Shown: positions 35,118 through 44,687 of the stretch, in pieces
Numbering within the stretch: the stretch's first letter is position 1
Layout: each line of letters starts with the position of its first letter
Assembly: GCA_017640785.1 (NCBI GenBank)
Contig: JAEPPZ010000007.1
Coordinates: 175,464 to 239,463, forward strand
Source: Balneola sp.
GTDB lineage: Bacteria; Bacteroidota; Rhodothermia; Balneolales; Balneolaceae
DNA: 64,000 bases
Reading direction: 5' to 3'
Position numbers and translations under genes: made by a program
Notes under the pieces: model-generated
The model's database searches: none
Seen by the model: the letters and a program-made list of their open reading frames with translations, nothing else
Told to the model about the DNA's origin: nothing

Positions 35118-36893
35118 ATGGGTTTAATGGAAACGTTGAGAAACGGTACCAAATATATTGTAATCATACTTATTGTTTCATTTGGTTTGATTTGGGTACT
35201 GGCTGATGTAGACTTTTTTGGAGCAATGCAAGCCGGACCGAATAACTTGGGTCAAGTAAACGGAGATGACATCTCTCTTCAGGAATACAATCAGAGAGTA
35301 CAGTACTACAATAATTTGTATGTACAACAAACCGGAAACAGTATGACTCCGGAGATCACTGCAATTTATGAGCAACAAGTTTGGGATGAACTTGTGAACT
35401 CGCGCTTGATCGAACAAAAAATGGACGAACTTGGTATCACTGTTACAGATGCAGAACTTTTAGATATGGTGTATGGAGATAATCCGGATCCTATCATTGT
35501 TCAAAATTTCAGCCGGGCAGACGGTACTATTGACAGAGCTGCTATTGATCAGGTATTGACAAATCCTGACTTTTCTCAGCAAGCAATTTCTCTTGATCTG
35601 CAATTACGTCAAAAAAGAAGACAAGAAAAGCTAACGAATTATATTGCTGCGGGTGTTCAGGTAACAAAAGAGCAGGTTGAACAAGAATATTTAAAGCAGA
35701 ATACTTTTGCTGATCTTTCTTATGTGCGCTTTCCTTTTGCTGATATCAGTGATGAAGAAATCTCTGTAACGGATGCAGATTTAAGAGACTATTACAATGC
35801 TAATAAAGAGCAGTACAAAAGAGAAGAAAACTACAGAGCCAGCGTAGTTAAGTTTAGTTATTTACCTACAGCTGCTGATACTGCTACCATCTTTAAAGAA
35901 GTAACAGATCTGAGAAGCAACTTTGCAGAGGCTGAAAGTGATTCTTTATTCCTAAACAGACAACAATCATCCACTCCATACTCAGCTACCTTTATTGATA
36001 AAGATGATGTGCGTGAAGAATATCGTGCAGTATTGGATATTGAGGAAGGAGAAGTTACAGAGCCGTTCTTAAACGCAGGACAAGTAAGCATTATCAAAAA
36101 TGTTGAAGAGAACGGAAATGAGATCAAGTTTGTAGTTTTCTCAAGACAAATTGAAGCACTGCAAGGTACTATCAGAAATGCTGATGAAGCAGCCAGAGAT
36201 TTTCAGTTATTTGCTGATGAAGAGACTGATTTTGAAACAGAAGCAGAAAGAGCAAGCAAAGAGATTCAGTCAATTTTTGCAACAAAAGGAAGCTCTTTTA
36301 TCTCTGGTTTAGGTAATAGTCAGCAGGTTCTTACATTCTTGGAAAGAGCTGATGAAGGAGATATTTCCAATGTTATCGAGCTTGGTACTGATTTTGTAGT
36401 AGTTCAGCTTGATGAAAAAACAAAGGAAGGTTACCGCTCATTAGAAGATGTAAAAGCTCAAATTCAAACTCAGGTAAAGCTAGAGAAGAAAAAAGCTTTG
36501 GCGGTAGAAAATGCTAAACAAGCATTGGCTTCAAACCCAACGATAGAAGCTTTAGCTACAGCCACCGAAAAAGAAATTATTACCGCTGAAGGTCTTGCTG
36601 CAAGTTCAGCAGTTTTAACCCGTGCAGGCCGTGAGCCCAAAGTAATTGGTGCGATCTTTGAATTGGAAGAAGGAGAAACATCAGGTGTAATTGAAGGAAA
36701 CAGCGCAGCTTATATAGTTAATGTTACGTCTAAACAAACTCCAAGTCTTGATAATTTAGATGAAGCAACAAGACAACAAATCAGAACCAGACTGGAAGGA
36801 GAGATCAACCAGAAGTTTGGCGCTATTTGGTTAGAGCAACTTAAAAAAGAAGCTGATATCGTTGATAACCGTAGTCGCTTAATTCAAAGCTGA
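35118..36893 (+). CDS. SurA/PpiD-like periplasmic chaperone (SurA N-terminal domain)
   Basis: 591 residues. One N-terminal membrane anchor (KYIVIILIVSFGLIWVLADV) and a SurA_N domain (LGQVNGDDISLQEYNQRVQ, LVNSRLIEQKMDELGI) give the layout of PpiD. The middle, where PpiD has a parvulin domain, lacks its usual HIL and LAxxFSxDP motifs, so peptidyl-prolyl isomerase activity is doubtful. Charged helical repeats end the protein (LDNLDEATRQQIRTRLEGEI). A role in folding newly exported proteins is inferred. Followed by a terminator. Confidence 0.82.
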   Translation: MGLMETLRNGTKYIVIILIVSFGLIWVLADVDFFGAMQAGPNNLGQVNGDDISLQEYNQRVQYYNNLYVQQTGNSMTPEITAIYEQQVWDELVNSRLIEQKMDELGITVTDAELLDMVYGDNPDPIIVQNFSRADGTIDRAAIDQVLTNPDFSQQAISLDLQLRQKRRQEKLTNYIAAGVQVTKEQVEQEYLKQNTFADLSYVRFPFADISDEEISVTDADLRDYYNANKEQYKREENYRASVVKFSYLPTAADTATIFKEVTDLRSNFAEAESDSLFLNRQQSSTPYSATFIDKDDVREEYRAVLDIEEGEVTEPFLNAGQVSIIKNVEENGNEIKFVVFSRQIEALQGTIRNADEAARDFQLFADEETDFETEAERASKEIQSIFATKGSSFISGLGNSQQVLTFLERADEGDISNVIELGTDFVVVQLDEKTKEGYRSLEDVKAQIQTQVKLEKKKALAVENAKQALASNPTIEALATATEKEIITAEGLAASSAVLTRAGREPKVIGAIFELEEGETSGVIEGNSAAYIVNVTSKQTPSLDNLDEATRQQIRTRLEGEINQKFGAIWLEQLKKEADIVDNRSRLIQS

Positions 36894-36919
36894 TTTTTTA
36901 AGAAATTATTTCAGAATTT

Positions 36920-36954
36920 AAAAAGGCGTGAAGATTACTTCGCGCCTTTTTTTG
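36920..36954 (+). terminator. Rho-independent terminator
   Basis: GGCGTGAAG-ATTA-CTTCGCGCC stem (one G-U) with flanking A and T runs ending TTTTTTTG, after the PpiD-like gene. Confidence 0.9.
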
Positions 36955-36989
36955 TTTTTGATGCATTCCAACACTCCGTACCTTTAAAC

Positions 36990-38114
36990 ATGGAAACTCA
37001 GCAAGAAATACATGAATCTTGGATGAAAGAAGCTTTAGAATTGGCTTCAGAAGGAAAGGGGAGTGTTTCTCCAAATCCAATGGTAGGGTGCATAATCGTT
37101 GATAGTGACGGAAACAAAATTGGTCAGGGTTATCACAAAAGATTTGGTGAAGCCCATGCGGAAGTAAATGCCATTGCATCGGTAAAAGATAAGAAGAAGC
37201 TTAAAGGAGCTACGGTTTATGTTACTTTAGAGCCATGCTCTCATACCGGGAAAACGCCTCCATGTGCTGACATGCTTACTAAATATCCGCTCAAAAAAGT
37301 AGTTGTTGCAATGAAGGATCCTAATCCGAAAGTGAACGGGTCAGGAATACGAATTTTGCAAAATGCGGGAATTGAAATAGAGGTTGGCGTTCTTGAAAAA
37401 GAAGCAGAAAAATTAAATGAGTTTTTTATCCATCATCAAAATTTTGGAAGACCTTTTATCACTCTCAAGATTGCCCAAACAGTGGATGGATTTTTAGCCG
37501 CAGCTGATGGAGACTCTCAGTGGATCTCGGGAAAGCAATCCAGAAAGAAAGTTCACGAGTGGAGAGCAGAATACGACGCTGTGATGGTAGGAAGAACCAC
37601 TGCAATGGCAGACAATCCTGGTTTAACAGTTCGTCATGTTAAAGGAAGGCAACCAAAGCGTATTGTAATTGACGGGCCATTTGAATTGCCCAGATCTTTA
37701 AATCTGTTTTCTGATAAGCATGAAAAAAAGACTATTATTTTAACCTGGAATAAAGAAGCGTCGCAGGATGAAGCCGACCCAATGCTAAAAGTATTGGCAC
37801 AGAATTATTTTCGGGGTGAGATCATTCAAACTCCAAAACTAGATGGTCATGTTGACCTTAGAGAGGCTTTTAAGATGCTAGGCCAAAACGGTATTTCTTC
37901 TATTTTAGTAGAGGGCGGCCAACAATTATCTTCGGCGCTGATTAAGCAGGGATTGGTAGATAAACTCTGTGTGTTTATAGCACCAAAGTTACTAGGAGCC
38001 GGAACCAGATCTGTATTGAATATTGGAATCAATAAAATGAATGAAATTGCAGAACTGAAAGAGGTTGGGTGGGAAAAAGTAGGTGATGATATGTTATTAA
38101 CCGGATATTTTTAG
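36990..38114 (+). CDS. ribD: Bifunctional riboflavin deaminase/reductase RibD
   Basis: 374 residues. The deaminase domain has HAEVNAI and PCSHTGKTPPCADML zinc ligands; the reductase domain (about 150-370) has TLKIAQTVDGFLAA, SQWISG, VMVGRTTAMADNPGLTVR and LVEGGQQLSSALI. It performs the second and third steps of riboflavin synthesis from GTP. ribE follows after 4 bases. The 35-base gap upstream is too short for an FMN riboswitch and none is seen. Confidence 0.95.
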   Translation: METQQEIHESWMKEALELASEGKGSVSPNPMVGCIIVDSDGNKIGQGYHKRFGEAHAEVNAIASVKDKKKLKGATVYVTLEPCSHTGKTPPCADMLTKYPLKKVVVAMKDPNPKVNGSGIRILQNAGIEIEVGVLEKEAEKLNEFFIHHQNFGRPFITLKIAQTVDGFLAAADGDSQWISGKQSRKKVHEWRAEYDAVMVGRTTAMADNPGLTVRHVKGRQPKRIVIDGPFELPRSLNLFSDKHEKKTIILTWNKEASQDEADPMLKVLAQNYFRGEIIQTPKLDGHVDLREAFKMLGQNGISSILVEGGQQLSSALIKQGLVDKLCVFIAPKLLGAGTRSVLNIGINKMNEIAELKEVGWEKVGDDMLLTGYF

Positions 38115-38118
38115 AATT

Positions 38119-38724
38119 ATGTTCACAGGAATTATACAAGAAGTAGGAACCATAAGATCTGCAGAAAGTCTGAATGGCGGAGGAATTGAATTTACCATCG
38201 AATGCAGTTTTTCAGAAACCTGTCATGAGGATGAAAGCATTTCTATAAACGGGGCTTGCCACACTGTTACGGCATTTGACGACAAAACTTTTACCGTTCA
38301 AAGCGTGGAAGAAACAATGAGGAAAACTTCAATGGGAGAATTAACGGAAGGATCATTGGTTAACCTTGAACGCTCACTTACTTTACAAAAAGGAATTGAA
38401 GGTCATTTGGTTCAGGGGCATGTGGATACAGTTGGAACTATTAAAAAAATCGAAAAGGAAGAAACAGGCTGGCTGATTACGGTTGAATATCCTGAAGAAA
38501 ACCAAAACATGATCGTTGGTCGTGGTAGTATTACAATGGAAGGTATCAGCTTAACGATTGCAAGAGAGCAAGCAAATGAATTCACTGTTGCGATTATTCC
38601 TTACACTTGGGAGCATACCAATCTTAAAAACAAGATATCGGGTGACAAGCTAAATCTGGAATTTGATATTATTGGAAAATACGTAGTAAAGTATTTGGCG
38701 TCTATTGGACGGGATTCATTCTGA
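38119..38724 (+). CDS. ribE: Riboflavin synthase (alpha chain)
   Basis: 201 residues made of two lumazine-binding repeats: MFTGIIQEVGTIRS starts the first and GHLVQGHVDTVGTIKKI the second. The catalytic N-terminal region and the conserved SINGACHTV are present. It dismutates two lumazine molecules to riboflavin. Operon with ribD; ribBA and ribH are not in the window. Its end is 3 bases from the convergent LptD-like gene. Confidence 0.95.
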   Translation: MFTGIIQEVGTIRSAESLNGGGIEFTIECSFSETCHEDESISINGACHTVTAFDDKTFTVQSVEETMRKTSMGELTEGSLVNLERSLTLQKGIEGHLVQGHVDTVGTIKKIEKEETGWLITVEYPEENQNMIVGRGSITMEGISLTIAREQANEFTVAIIPYTWEHTNLKNKISGDKLNLEFDIIGKYVVKYLASIGRDSF

Positions 38725-38727
38725 TCA

Positions 38728-41397
38728 TTAGTACCTGTTATAACCTCTTCCTGTAGGTGAAGAACTCCTTTCCAGATTTTTCAGGATCGGTAATTTTTGG
38801 AACAAGCTTTGCACCTGAGCACTGTTTAGTGTTAGCTTAAAAAAGTAATACTGATTTTCCCCAAAAGGATTGATCTGAAAAGTCAGATCCCAACATTCCA
38901 GATTACGGGTTAATGCAAATTGTGAAGGAGTGAGTTTTTCCTGAATAAAGTCATATCCTATCCTTGTATTAAAGCGCCACTTTGGGGTGAGTTTGAATGA
39001 GATGTTATCTGCATTCAATACGGCAGATCTGGTCGGGTTTTGATCGAATCGATACTGCCAACGGTAGCTGAACTTAAGAGAGAAGCTCCAGGGAGAATTC
39101 AGAGGCGTCACCGGCTCTTCATTAAAGTGAGTATCTATTGGAGAGAACCTGCTTTGATCAAATGGATCATAAGTTCTTCTGTAAATTGGAGTGTACGCCT
39201 CAGGACCATTTTTCCCTCCACGGAAGGAATAACTTGCTGAAACATTAAAATTCTGAAGCTGGGCTATTTTCTTACCACTATTAATAAGAAAACGGTCAAT
39301 TTCTCTTCCAGTGCTATCAACCTTATATAAAGAAAAATTAGCCCCGGCTGTCAACCGTATTCCTTTCAATGCATTGGAAGAGAGAGAAGTGTTTATATCA
39401 CTAAAGTTTAAGCTGTCGGCGGCAAAGTTGTAGGAAGCGCGAGCACTTAAATTATCAATTAGTTTTAGTTTTTTTTCATGCACTTCTCCGGTAGTATCTC
39501 TGCTTACGATCTTGGTTTCAAAAGAATTGTTGATAGAAAAAGTAACCGCCTGTTGTTCTCCGGCCCCGGGGCCACCGAGTATTTCATTTGAAAATATTGA
39601 GTAACGCCGAAAATTATTGCCGGTAGTATCGGTTTGGACGCTGCGATAAAACCCCCAACTTTCATCGCTAAAATCAGGACGATAATTATAAGAAAGGTTA
39701 GGCGTTACTGTGTGCCTGAATCCTTCCAGTTTCCCGATCTTCTGATTTGATACACCATAAAAAGTGGTTGAAAAGGACAATCCCAGATTGAAATCACGAG
39801 CTGTTGTAAAGCCACGAACTATTTCAGTTTTAACAGGATTCGGATCTGATGTTGAGTCAGGGCTGAAATATTGGCGGGTAGAAGTTGGATACCAGTATTC
39901 ATTGAAGTTTGCACTGGCAGAAAGATTTAGAAAAGGGCTTGAGAGCAATCTGCTTATACCTACACTTGCGGTTTGTCGGAATCCGTATTTAAAATGATCC
40001 TCATTACCCGTTGCTTCTTCATATTTAGAGGGATCAAACAGAGCATCTATGAATGTTACTTCCGCAGAATCACCATCGATTGGAGCGTAACTGAATTTGG
40101 AATTAAAGGTATTTCTGTAATTTAAAGTTACGTTATTATACCATTTAGAATCGCTGCCAACATCTCCTTTAAATGGTGTAATAGTTGCAAGAGAAAAAGT
40201 ACTGTTTGGTCCGGTTAATGTGGTTGTATTATTGTTGAAGTTTTGAGCAAGCTGAGAATTAATACTGAAATTAAAATCATTTTCAGGGTGCCTGTAAGTA
40301 TAGGCTAACTTGGATGTAGAGGTTGTGGTTGCGTTGTCATCAATATCATAAGAGTTTAACTTATAGAAGTCTTGAGTACGTAAATTTATTCCTGCATTTA
40401 TGGTTGAATAAGGTGAAAAATCCTGGCTATGGTTTATTACTAATGATTTTTGGACAGTCCGTGTAAAACCAGGATCTGTTTCTTCTAAACCTTGATCTCG
40501 GGAATACCCTATTTGTACATTACCGGAAAACTTATCTCTTTTACGATATTGAAAATTGCTACTCGTATAAAAGGTTCCTGATGTGTATATATCACTACTG
40601 ACTTGAGCAGTAAAGTAATCGTTAAAGTATTGAAACCAGCCTAAATTCTGCAGTCCTAACCCACGTGAAGACTGGGCATCAAAAGCATAAGTTGGAGTTA
40701 AAAGACCGGATCGTCTCTTTTCAAAAGAAGACGGCACATAGCCAAAAGGGAAGACGATTGGATAAGGAATATCAAGAATATAAAGCCTTGCATTGGCAAA
40801 GAATACTTCCTCCTGATCCACAACTTTCATCTTTTTAGCCTTTATATAGTAATACAAATAATCAGGCGGACAGGTAGAGTAAATGCCGTCTTCAATAAAC
40901 ACTTCATCCTGACTTACATTCTTTACTTTAGAACCGATCAGGTAACCATCCGGGACTTGAATTTTGGCTTCTTCAAATTTCCCTCTTTGTGTTTTATAGT
41001 TAAATAAAATCCGTGTGCTTTTGATCTCATCACTTTCTCTTTTTAATACAGGATATGATAGAGTATCGGTCTGAGATTCGGCTTTGGCCTCCACCTGGTT
41101 TTTTTGAATATCCATTTCTATTTTACCCGCTGTAAGTTCTCCGGCAGAATGAGAAACTTTTGCCTGGCCGAAGAGGAAAGCCTTGCGACCATCTTTTAAA
41201 TTTATGACCAAGGAGTCGCTCGACTGAAATTCAACCGCATCCTGTACATTACTTTTTTTAACGGCAGGGCTTTTTTGATTTGAAGAAGAAGTTGAGTCAG
41301 ATTTAGTTTGAGCATAAGAAATTGTAGATATACACAAAACTGTTACACAAGCAAAGAGCAAGCGGGCACATGCATGTACGTAGTTTGTGAGATCCAT
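38728..41397 (-). CDS. lptD: LptD-like outer-membrane LPS assembly protein
   Basis: 889 residues with a signal region ending SYAQTKS. An OstA/LptA-like beta-jellyroll covers about 55-180 (LINLKDGRKAFLFGQAKVSH, ELTAGKIEMDIQKNQVEAKA) and the LptD barrel region follows, with the family pattern VFFANARLYILDIPYPIVFP, FGYVPSSFEKRRSGLLTPTY. It inserts lipopolysaccharide into the outer leaflet; in this phylum it is the single-copy large type. Twelve bases separate it from the upstream ROK gene. Confidence 0.87.
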   Translation of the reverse strand: MDLTNYVHACARLLFACVTVLCISTISYAQTKSDSTSSSNQKSPAVKKSNVQDAVEFQSSDSLVINLKDGRKAFLFGQAKVSHSAGELTAGKIEMDIQKNQVEAKAESQTDTLSYPVLKRESDEIKSTRILFNYKTQRGKFEEAKIQVPDGYLIGSKVKNVSQDEVFIEDGIYSTCPPDYLYYYIKAKKMKVVDQEEVFFANARLYILDIPYPIVFPFGYVPSSFEKRRSGLLTPTYAFDAQSSRGLGLQNLGWFQYFNDYFTAQVSSDIYTSGTFYTSSNFQYRKRDKFSGNVQIGYSRDQGLEETDPGFTRTVQKSLVINHSQDFSPYSTINAGINLRTQDFYKLNSYDIDDNATTTSTSKLAYTYRHPENDFNFSINSQLAQNFNNNTTTLTGPNSTFSLATITPFKGDVGSDSKWYNNVTLNYRNTFNSKFSYAPIDGDSAEVTFIDALFDPSKYEEATGNEDHFKYGFRQTASVGISRLLSSPFLNLSASANFNEYWYPTSTRQYFSPDSTSDPNPVKTEIVRGFTTARDFNLGLSFSTTFYGVSNQKIGKLEGFRHTVTPNLSYNYRPDFSDESWGFYRSVQTDTTGNNFRRYSIFSNEILGGPGAGEQQAVTFSINNSFETKIVSRDTTGEVHEKKLKLIDNLSARASYNFAADSLNFSDINTSLSSNALKGIRLTAGANFSLYKVDSTGREIDRFLINSGKKIAQLQNFNVSASYSFRGGKNGPEAYTPIYRRTYDPFDQSRFSPIDTHFNEEPVTPLNSPWSFSLKFSYRWQYRFDQNPTRSAVLNADNISFKLTPKWRFNTRIGYDFIQEKLTPSQFALTRNLECWDLTFQINPFGENQYYFFKLTLNSAQVQSLFQKLPILKNLERSSSPTGRGYNRY

Positions 41398-41409
41398 TAA
41401 AAGCGTTTT

Positions 41410-42354
41410 TTATGCAAAAGAATCGAAGGCCAGCCCGGCTGCTCCCAGTAAAGCACTGTCATTTCCAAGGTCTTCATATACAAGCTCAAGATCTTCCTGA
41501 AATGGTAACATCATATGCTTTTTAATAATTTCTCTTGCAGGTTCAAATAACCAATCACCTGCACGTGAAACGCCTCCGCTAAGCACATATTTTCGAATAT
41601 CCAGCATATGAGTATAATTAATGATTGCATATCCGAGACGTTCACCACTTTTTCTCAGAATTTCGATGGCGAGTTCATTGCCTTCATCCGCTTCCATAGT
41701 AAGATCAACCGGCTCAAGTTTATCAAAATCTTTGTGAAATTTACTATAGAGAGGATTGTTGGTTTGCTGCATGATCAGATCGGTAGCAAATCGACTCAAA
41801 AACTTTTGTCCTAAATAAGCTTCAACTGTTCCCCTGGTAACGCTGTTAGATAGTGGGCCATGATAATCCAGGATCACGTGCCCCAACTCTCCAGCCATTC
41901 CATTAGTGCCTTTATATAATTTCTTATTAATAATGATGCCGCCACCAACGCCTGTACCAAGTGTGATGATAATAAAATCGTTGTACTGTTGTCCTACTCC
42001 AAAATGAAGCGAACCAAGAGCGGCAATATTAGCATCATTTTCTATTCTGCAGGAAAGATTGGTGCGCTTGGATATTTCCTCAGCAGCATGTACAGTTTCC
42101 CATCCGGGAAGGTTTGGGGGGTTTCTGACAATAGTTTGTTCAATGTTCACCATTCCAGGCAAACCCATTCCAACACCGATGACTTCATGTCTTGAAACAA
42201 GATCTTTTATAGTAGCGCTAATTCTATCTAAAAGATGATCTCGACCTAATTCAGCGTGGGTTGGAGTAGATGTTTGTTCAATAATTCCTTTTTCTTTATC
42301 TACAATAGCGGCTTTAATATTGGTACCACCCAGATCTACAGCAACTGCTTTCAT
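41410..42354 (-). CDS. ROK family sugar kinase
   Basis: 314 residues. ATP-binding AVDLGGTNIKAAIVD, sugar-binding ENDANIAALGS and phosphate loop TLGTGVGGGIIINKKL are clear. The zinc motif CxCGxxGCxE of typical ROK proteins is replaced by HVILDYHGPLSNSVTRGTVE and has no cysteine. It probably phosphorylates glucose or a related sugar in the cytoplasm; there is no DNA-binding domain. Lies between the FtsB-like and LptD-like genes (14 and 12 bases). Confidence 0.88.
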   Translation of the reverse strand: MKAVAVDLGGTNIKAAIVDKEKGIIEQTSTPTHAELGRDHLLDRISATIKDLVSRHEVIGVGMGLPGMVNIEQTIVRNPPNLPGWETVHAAEEISKRTNLSCRIENDANIAALGSLHFGVGQQYNDFIIITLGTGVGGGIIINKKLYKGTNGMAGELGHVILDYHGPLSNSVTRGTVEAYLGQKFLSRFATDLIMQQTNNPLYSKFHKDFDKLEPVDLTMEADEGNELAIEILRKSGERLGYAIINYTHMLDIRKYVLSGGVSRAGDWLFEPAREIIKKHMMLPFQEDLELVYEDLGNDSALLGAAGLAFDSFA

Positions 42355-42368
42355 TTAAAATATCCCGG

Positions 42369-42674
42369 TTATTCGGTTCGTCGGATTTTATATACAGTTT
42401 CGCCCGGTTTTCTCATGCCGTATTCTTCCCGTGCAATTTTTTCGAGGAGTTGAGCGTCCTGATTCAAATGATCGATTTTAGTTTTTAAAACTTCGGTAGA
42501 AGCGTTTAGCTCCTCAATCTTTTCTTTAAGATCAGCTTTTTGATTATTCAAACCTATTCTGGTAAGCAAGCTATAGCTGTCTACAAAACCAAACCAAATC
42601 AGCACAAATGTAGAAAGTATTACTACCAGAACAGATTTTTTCCAATGAATCGGATTTAAAAATTCGGTTTTCAT
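42369..42674 (-). CDS. FtsB/DivIC septum formation initiator family protein
   Basis: 101 residues: short cytoplasmic start, one membrane helix (SVLVVILSTFVLIWFGFVDS), then a coiled coil with leucine heptads (ADLKEKIEELNASTEVLKTK) and the conserved end IAREEYGMRKPGETVYKI. It stabilises the FtsL-FtsQ part of the division complex. First gene of a three-gene minus-strand group with the ROK and LptD-like genes. Confidence 0.88.
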   Translation of the reverse strand: MKTEFLNPIHWKKSVLVVILSTFVLIWFGFVDSYSLLTRIGLNNQKADLKEKIEELNASTEVLKTKIDHLNQDAQLLEKIAREEYGMRKPGETVYKIRRTE

Positions 42675-42755
42675 AAACTGAAAAGTTGAAGTTTTACAAT
42701 GAGGTATTCGAAAATACGTTAATTTACATATTAATGGTAATGCTAAAAGTATTCT

Positions 42756-44687
42756 ATGAAAGTTAAGTTTCTTCTTATTATAGTTCTTACTCTGCTTTTC
42801 TCGATTTCAGTTTTAGCTCAGGAAAATACAAACAGCGGATGGATCATGGTGTATTTTAATATGCCAAGCGATACTTCAGTTATGGCAGAGGGAAACAAAG
42901 CTAATGATTCTTGGGACCTTATATCCACACTTGAAAACCTTATTGATTCAGCTAAGTTCAGTATAGACTTGTCTATTTATGATATTGAACACGAGAGAAT
43001 AGCTTATGCACTGGTTAAAGCAAAAAAAAGAGGCGTGCGAGTTCGTGTGGTAACTGATAATCATAACAGAACTGATGGTGGAGTTCTGGACGAAAAGATA
43101 TGGGAGATCTTCAGAAAAGGAGGCATTACTTCAATTGATGATGATGGTGATATTTATTTTCCAAACGGAGAGATCTCAGATAATGATCTGGTCAACGACG
43201 GAGCCGATATGCACAATAAATTCGCGGTAATTGATGCTTTGTCTGAGGATAAAAATGATGATTATGTTTGGACTGGTTCTACAAATCTGACTTATACCGG
43301 AGCATATAACACAAACAATACGATTGTTATAAAAAACCATGAAATAGCAATGGTCTATTTGCAGGAATTTGAACAAATGTGGGGTTCAGATAATGATGTG
43401 CCTGATTCGGATAAGGCCCTATTTCACAAAGATAAAAAAGATGTATCGGAACATATTTTTGATGTCGGAGGAACAAAAGTTGAGGTTTACTTTGCCCCTA
43501 TCAACAGAGATGATACAAAGCCAAGTGTAAGTGACCGAATTGTAGAAGTGATAAATACTGAGACACAGTCAGATATAAGATTTCAGGCTTTTGCAATTAC
43601 CCCAACTATTCCGATCAGTAAAGCAATTTGGAGCAAAAGTGTAAATACAGATATTCAATTAGAAGGAGTTATAGATCCCGGTTTTTTTAGTAGATACCGA
43701 AACACAGGAGCAATCTGGGGCAGCCCGGAAGCACAGCTAGGCAACAGAACTATACTTCCGGCTCGTGAAACAAGAAAGTTGCACAGTAAGCTAATCATTA
43801 TTGACGTCAATGAACCCTCACCTGAGGATGAAGCAGTGGTTATTGCAGGTTCTTATAATTTCTCCAATAATGCAGAACTAAGTAACGATGAAAACACACT
43901 TATTATCTATTCCGATGAGATTGCAAACCAATATTACCAGAACTTTAAAGAAGTAATGAACAGGGCTAAAGGGAAAAGTTTCGGCCCTTCCCCGAAAACA
44001 GATCCAGAAACATGGTATGAGGTGTATGCAATTCGGGATGGAGCGGAGTTTGAAATAGAAATAGTGCCGGGTTTTGGATATCCGGTGCAGTTATTAGGTG
44101 TGGATGTACCGTCTATTTATGCTGGTGGAGATTCTGCAGATTACTTTTCGGGAGCGTCTGCCGGTTATTTAAAGAATTTACTAGAAGGAAGAAAAGTGAG
44201 AATTTATGACTACGACGGAGGTGAAGCATATTCAGCATATAACCGACTTTTTGCATATGTAGTTGTTGATAAAGAAGGGGAAATAAATTCACTAAATAAA
44301 GAAATGCTTATCAACGGTTTTGGAACTTACTCCGAAGGTTTCAAGCAGAATAAAGATTCTGTAGAGGCTTTTAAGAAATATGAAGCGATAGCGAGAGAAA
44401 ATAACAGAGCAATTTGGAAAAACGAATCGAAGATCGGCACGAAAGTTTTAAGAGCAAAAGAACTTGAAGAAGGATCAGCAATTGAGGTTGTTTACCCAAT
44501 TAATATAAATACAGCTGATCAAGCTACGTTACAACTGTTGCCCGGTATAGGAAAAACATACGCTTCACGAATAATTGATTATAGGTTAGCTAATAATGGT
44601 TTTTCAAGTATAGAAGAGCTACTGCAAATAAAAGGAATAGGGACAAAGAGGTTAGCGAGAATCCGTCCGTTGATAACCGTTTATTAG
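42756..44687 (+). CDS. Secreted phospholipase-D-like / SNase-like / helix-hairpin-helix protein
   Basis: 643 residues with a signal peptide (ending ISVLAQEN). Two PLD active sites: HNKFAVID near residue 153, followed by TGSTNLT, and HSKLIIID near 341, followed by AGSYNFSNNAE. Residues about 420-565 resemble a thermonuclease (SNc) domain (PVQLLGVDVPS, LLEGRKVRIYDYD, AYNRLFAYVVVD, ARENNRAIWK). The C-terminus (about 585-643) is a ComEA-like double helix-hairpin-helix (ININTADQATLQLLPGIG; ELLQIKGIGTKRLARIRP). The layout points to an exported nuclease with a DNA-binding tail; phospholipase activity is the alternative. Its stop overlaps that of the convergent sigma gene. Confidence 0.86.
   Translation: MKVKFLLIIVLTLLFSISVLAQENTNSGWIMVYFNMPSDTSVMAEGNKANDSWDLISTLENLIDSAKFSIDLSIYDIEHERIAYALVKAKKRGVRVRVVTDNHNRTDGGVLDEKIWEIFRKGGITSIDDDGDIYFPNGEISDNDLVNDGADMHNKFAVIDALSEDKNDDYVWTGSTNLTYTGAYNTNNTIVIKNHEIAMVYLQEFEQMWGSDNDVPDSDKALFHKDKKDVSEHIFDVGGTKVEVYFAPINRDDTKPSVSDRIVEVINTETQSDIRFQAFAITPTIPISKAIWSKSVNTDIQLEGVIDPGFFSRYRNTGAIWGSPEAQLGNRTILPARETRKLHSKLIIIDVNEPSPEDEAVVIAGSYNFSNNAELSNDENTLIIYSDEIANQYYQNFKEVMNRAKGKSFGPSPKTDPETWYEVYAIRDGAEFEIEIVPGFGYPVQLLGVDVPSIYAGGDSADYFSGASAGYLKNLLEGRKVRIYDYDGGEAYSAYNRLFAYVVVDKEGEINSLNKEMLINGFGTYSEGFKQNKDSVEAFKKYEAIARENNRAIWKNESKIGTKVLRAKELEEGSAIEVVYPININTADQATLQLLPGIGKTYASRIIDYRLANNGFSSIEELLQIKGIGTKRLARIRPLITVY

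Noticed and set aside
36954..36989. FMN riboswitch in front of ribD
   Set aside because: Only 35 bases separate the preceding terminator from ribD and no RFN element motifs are present.
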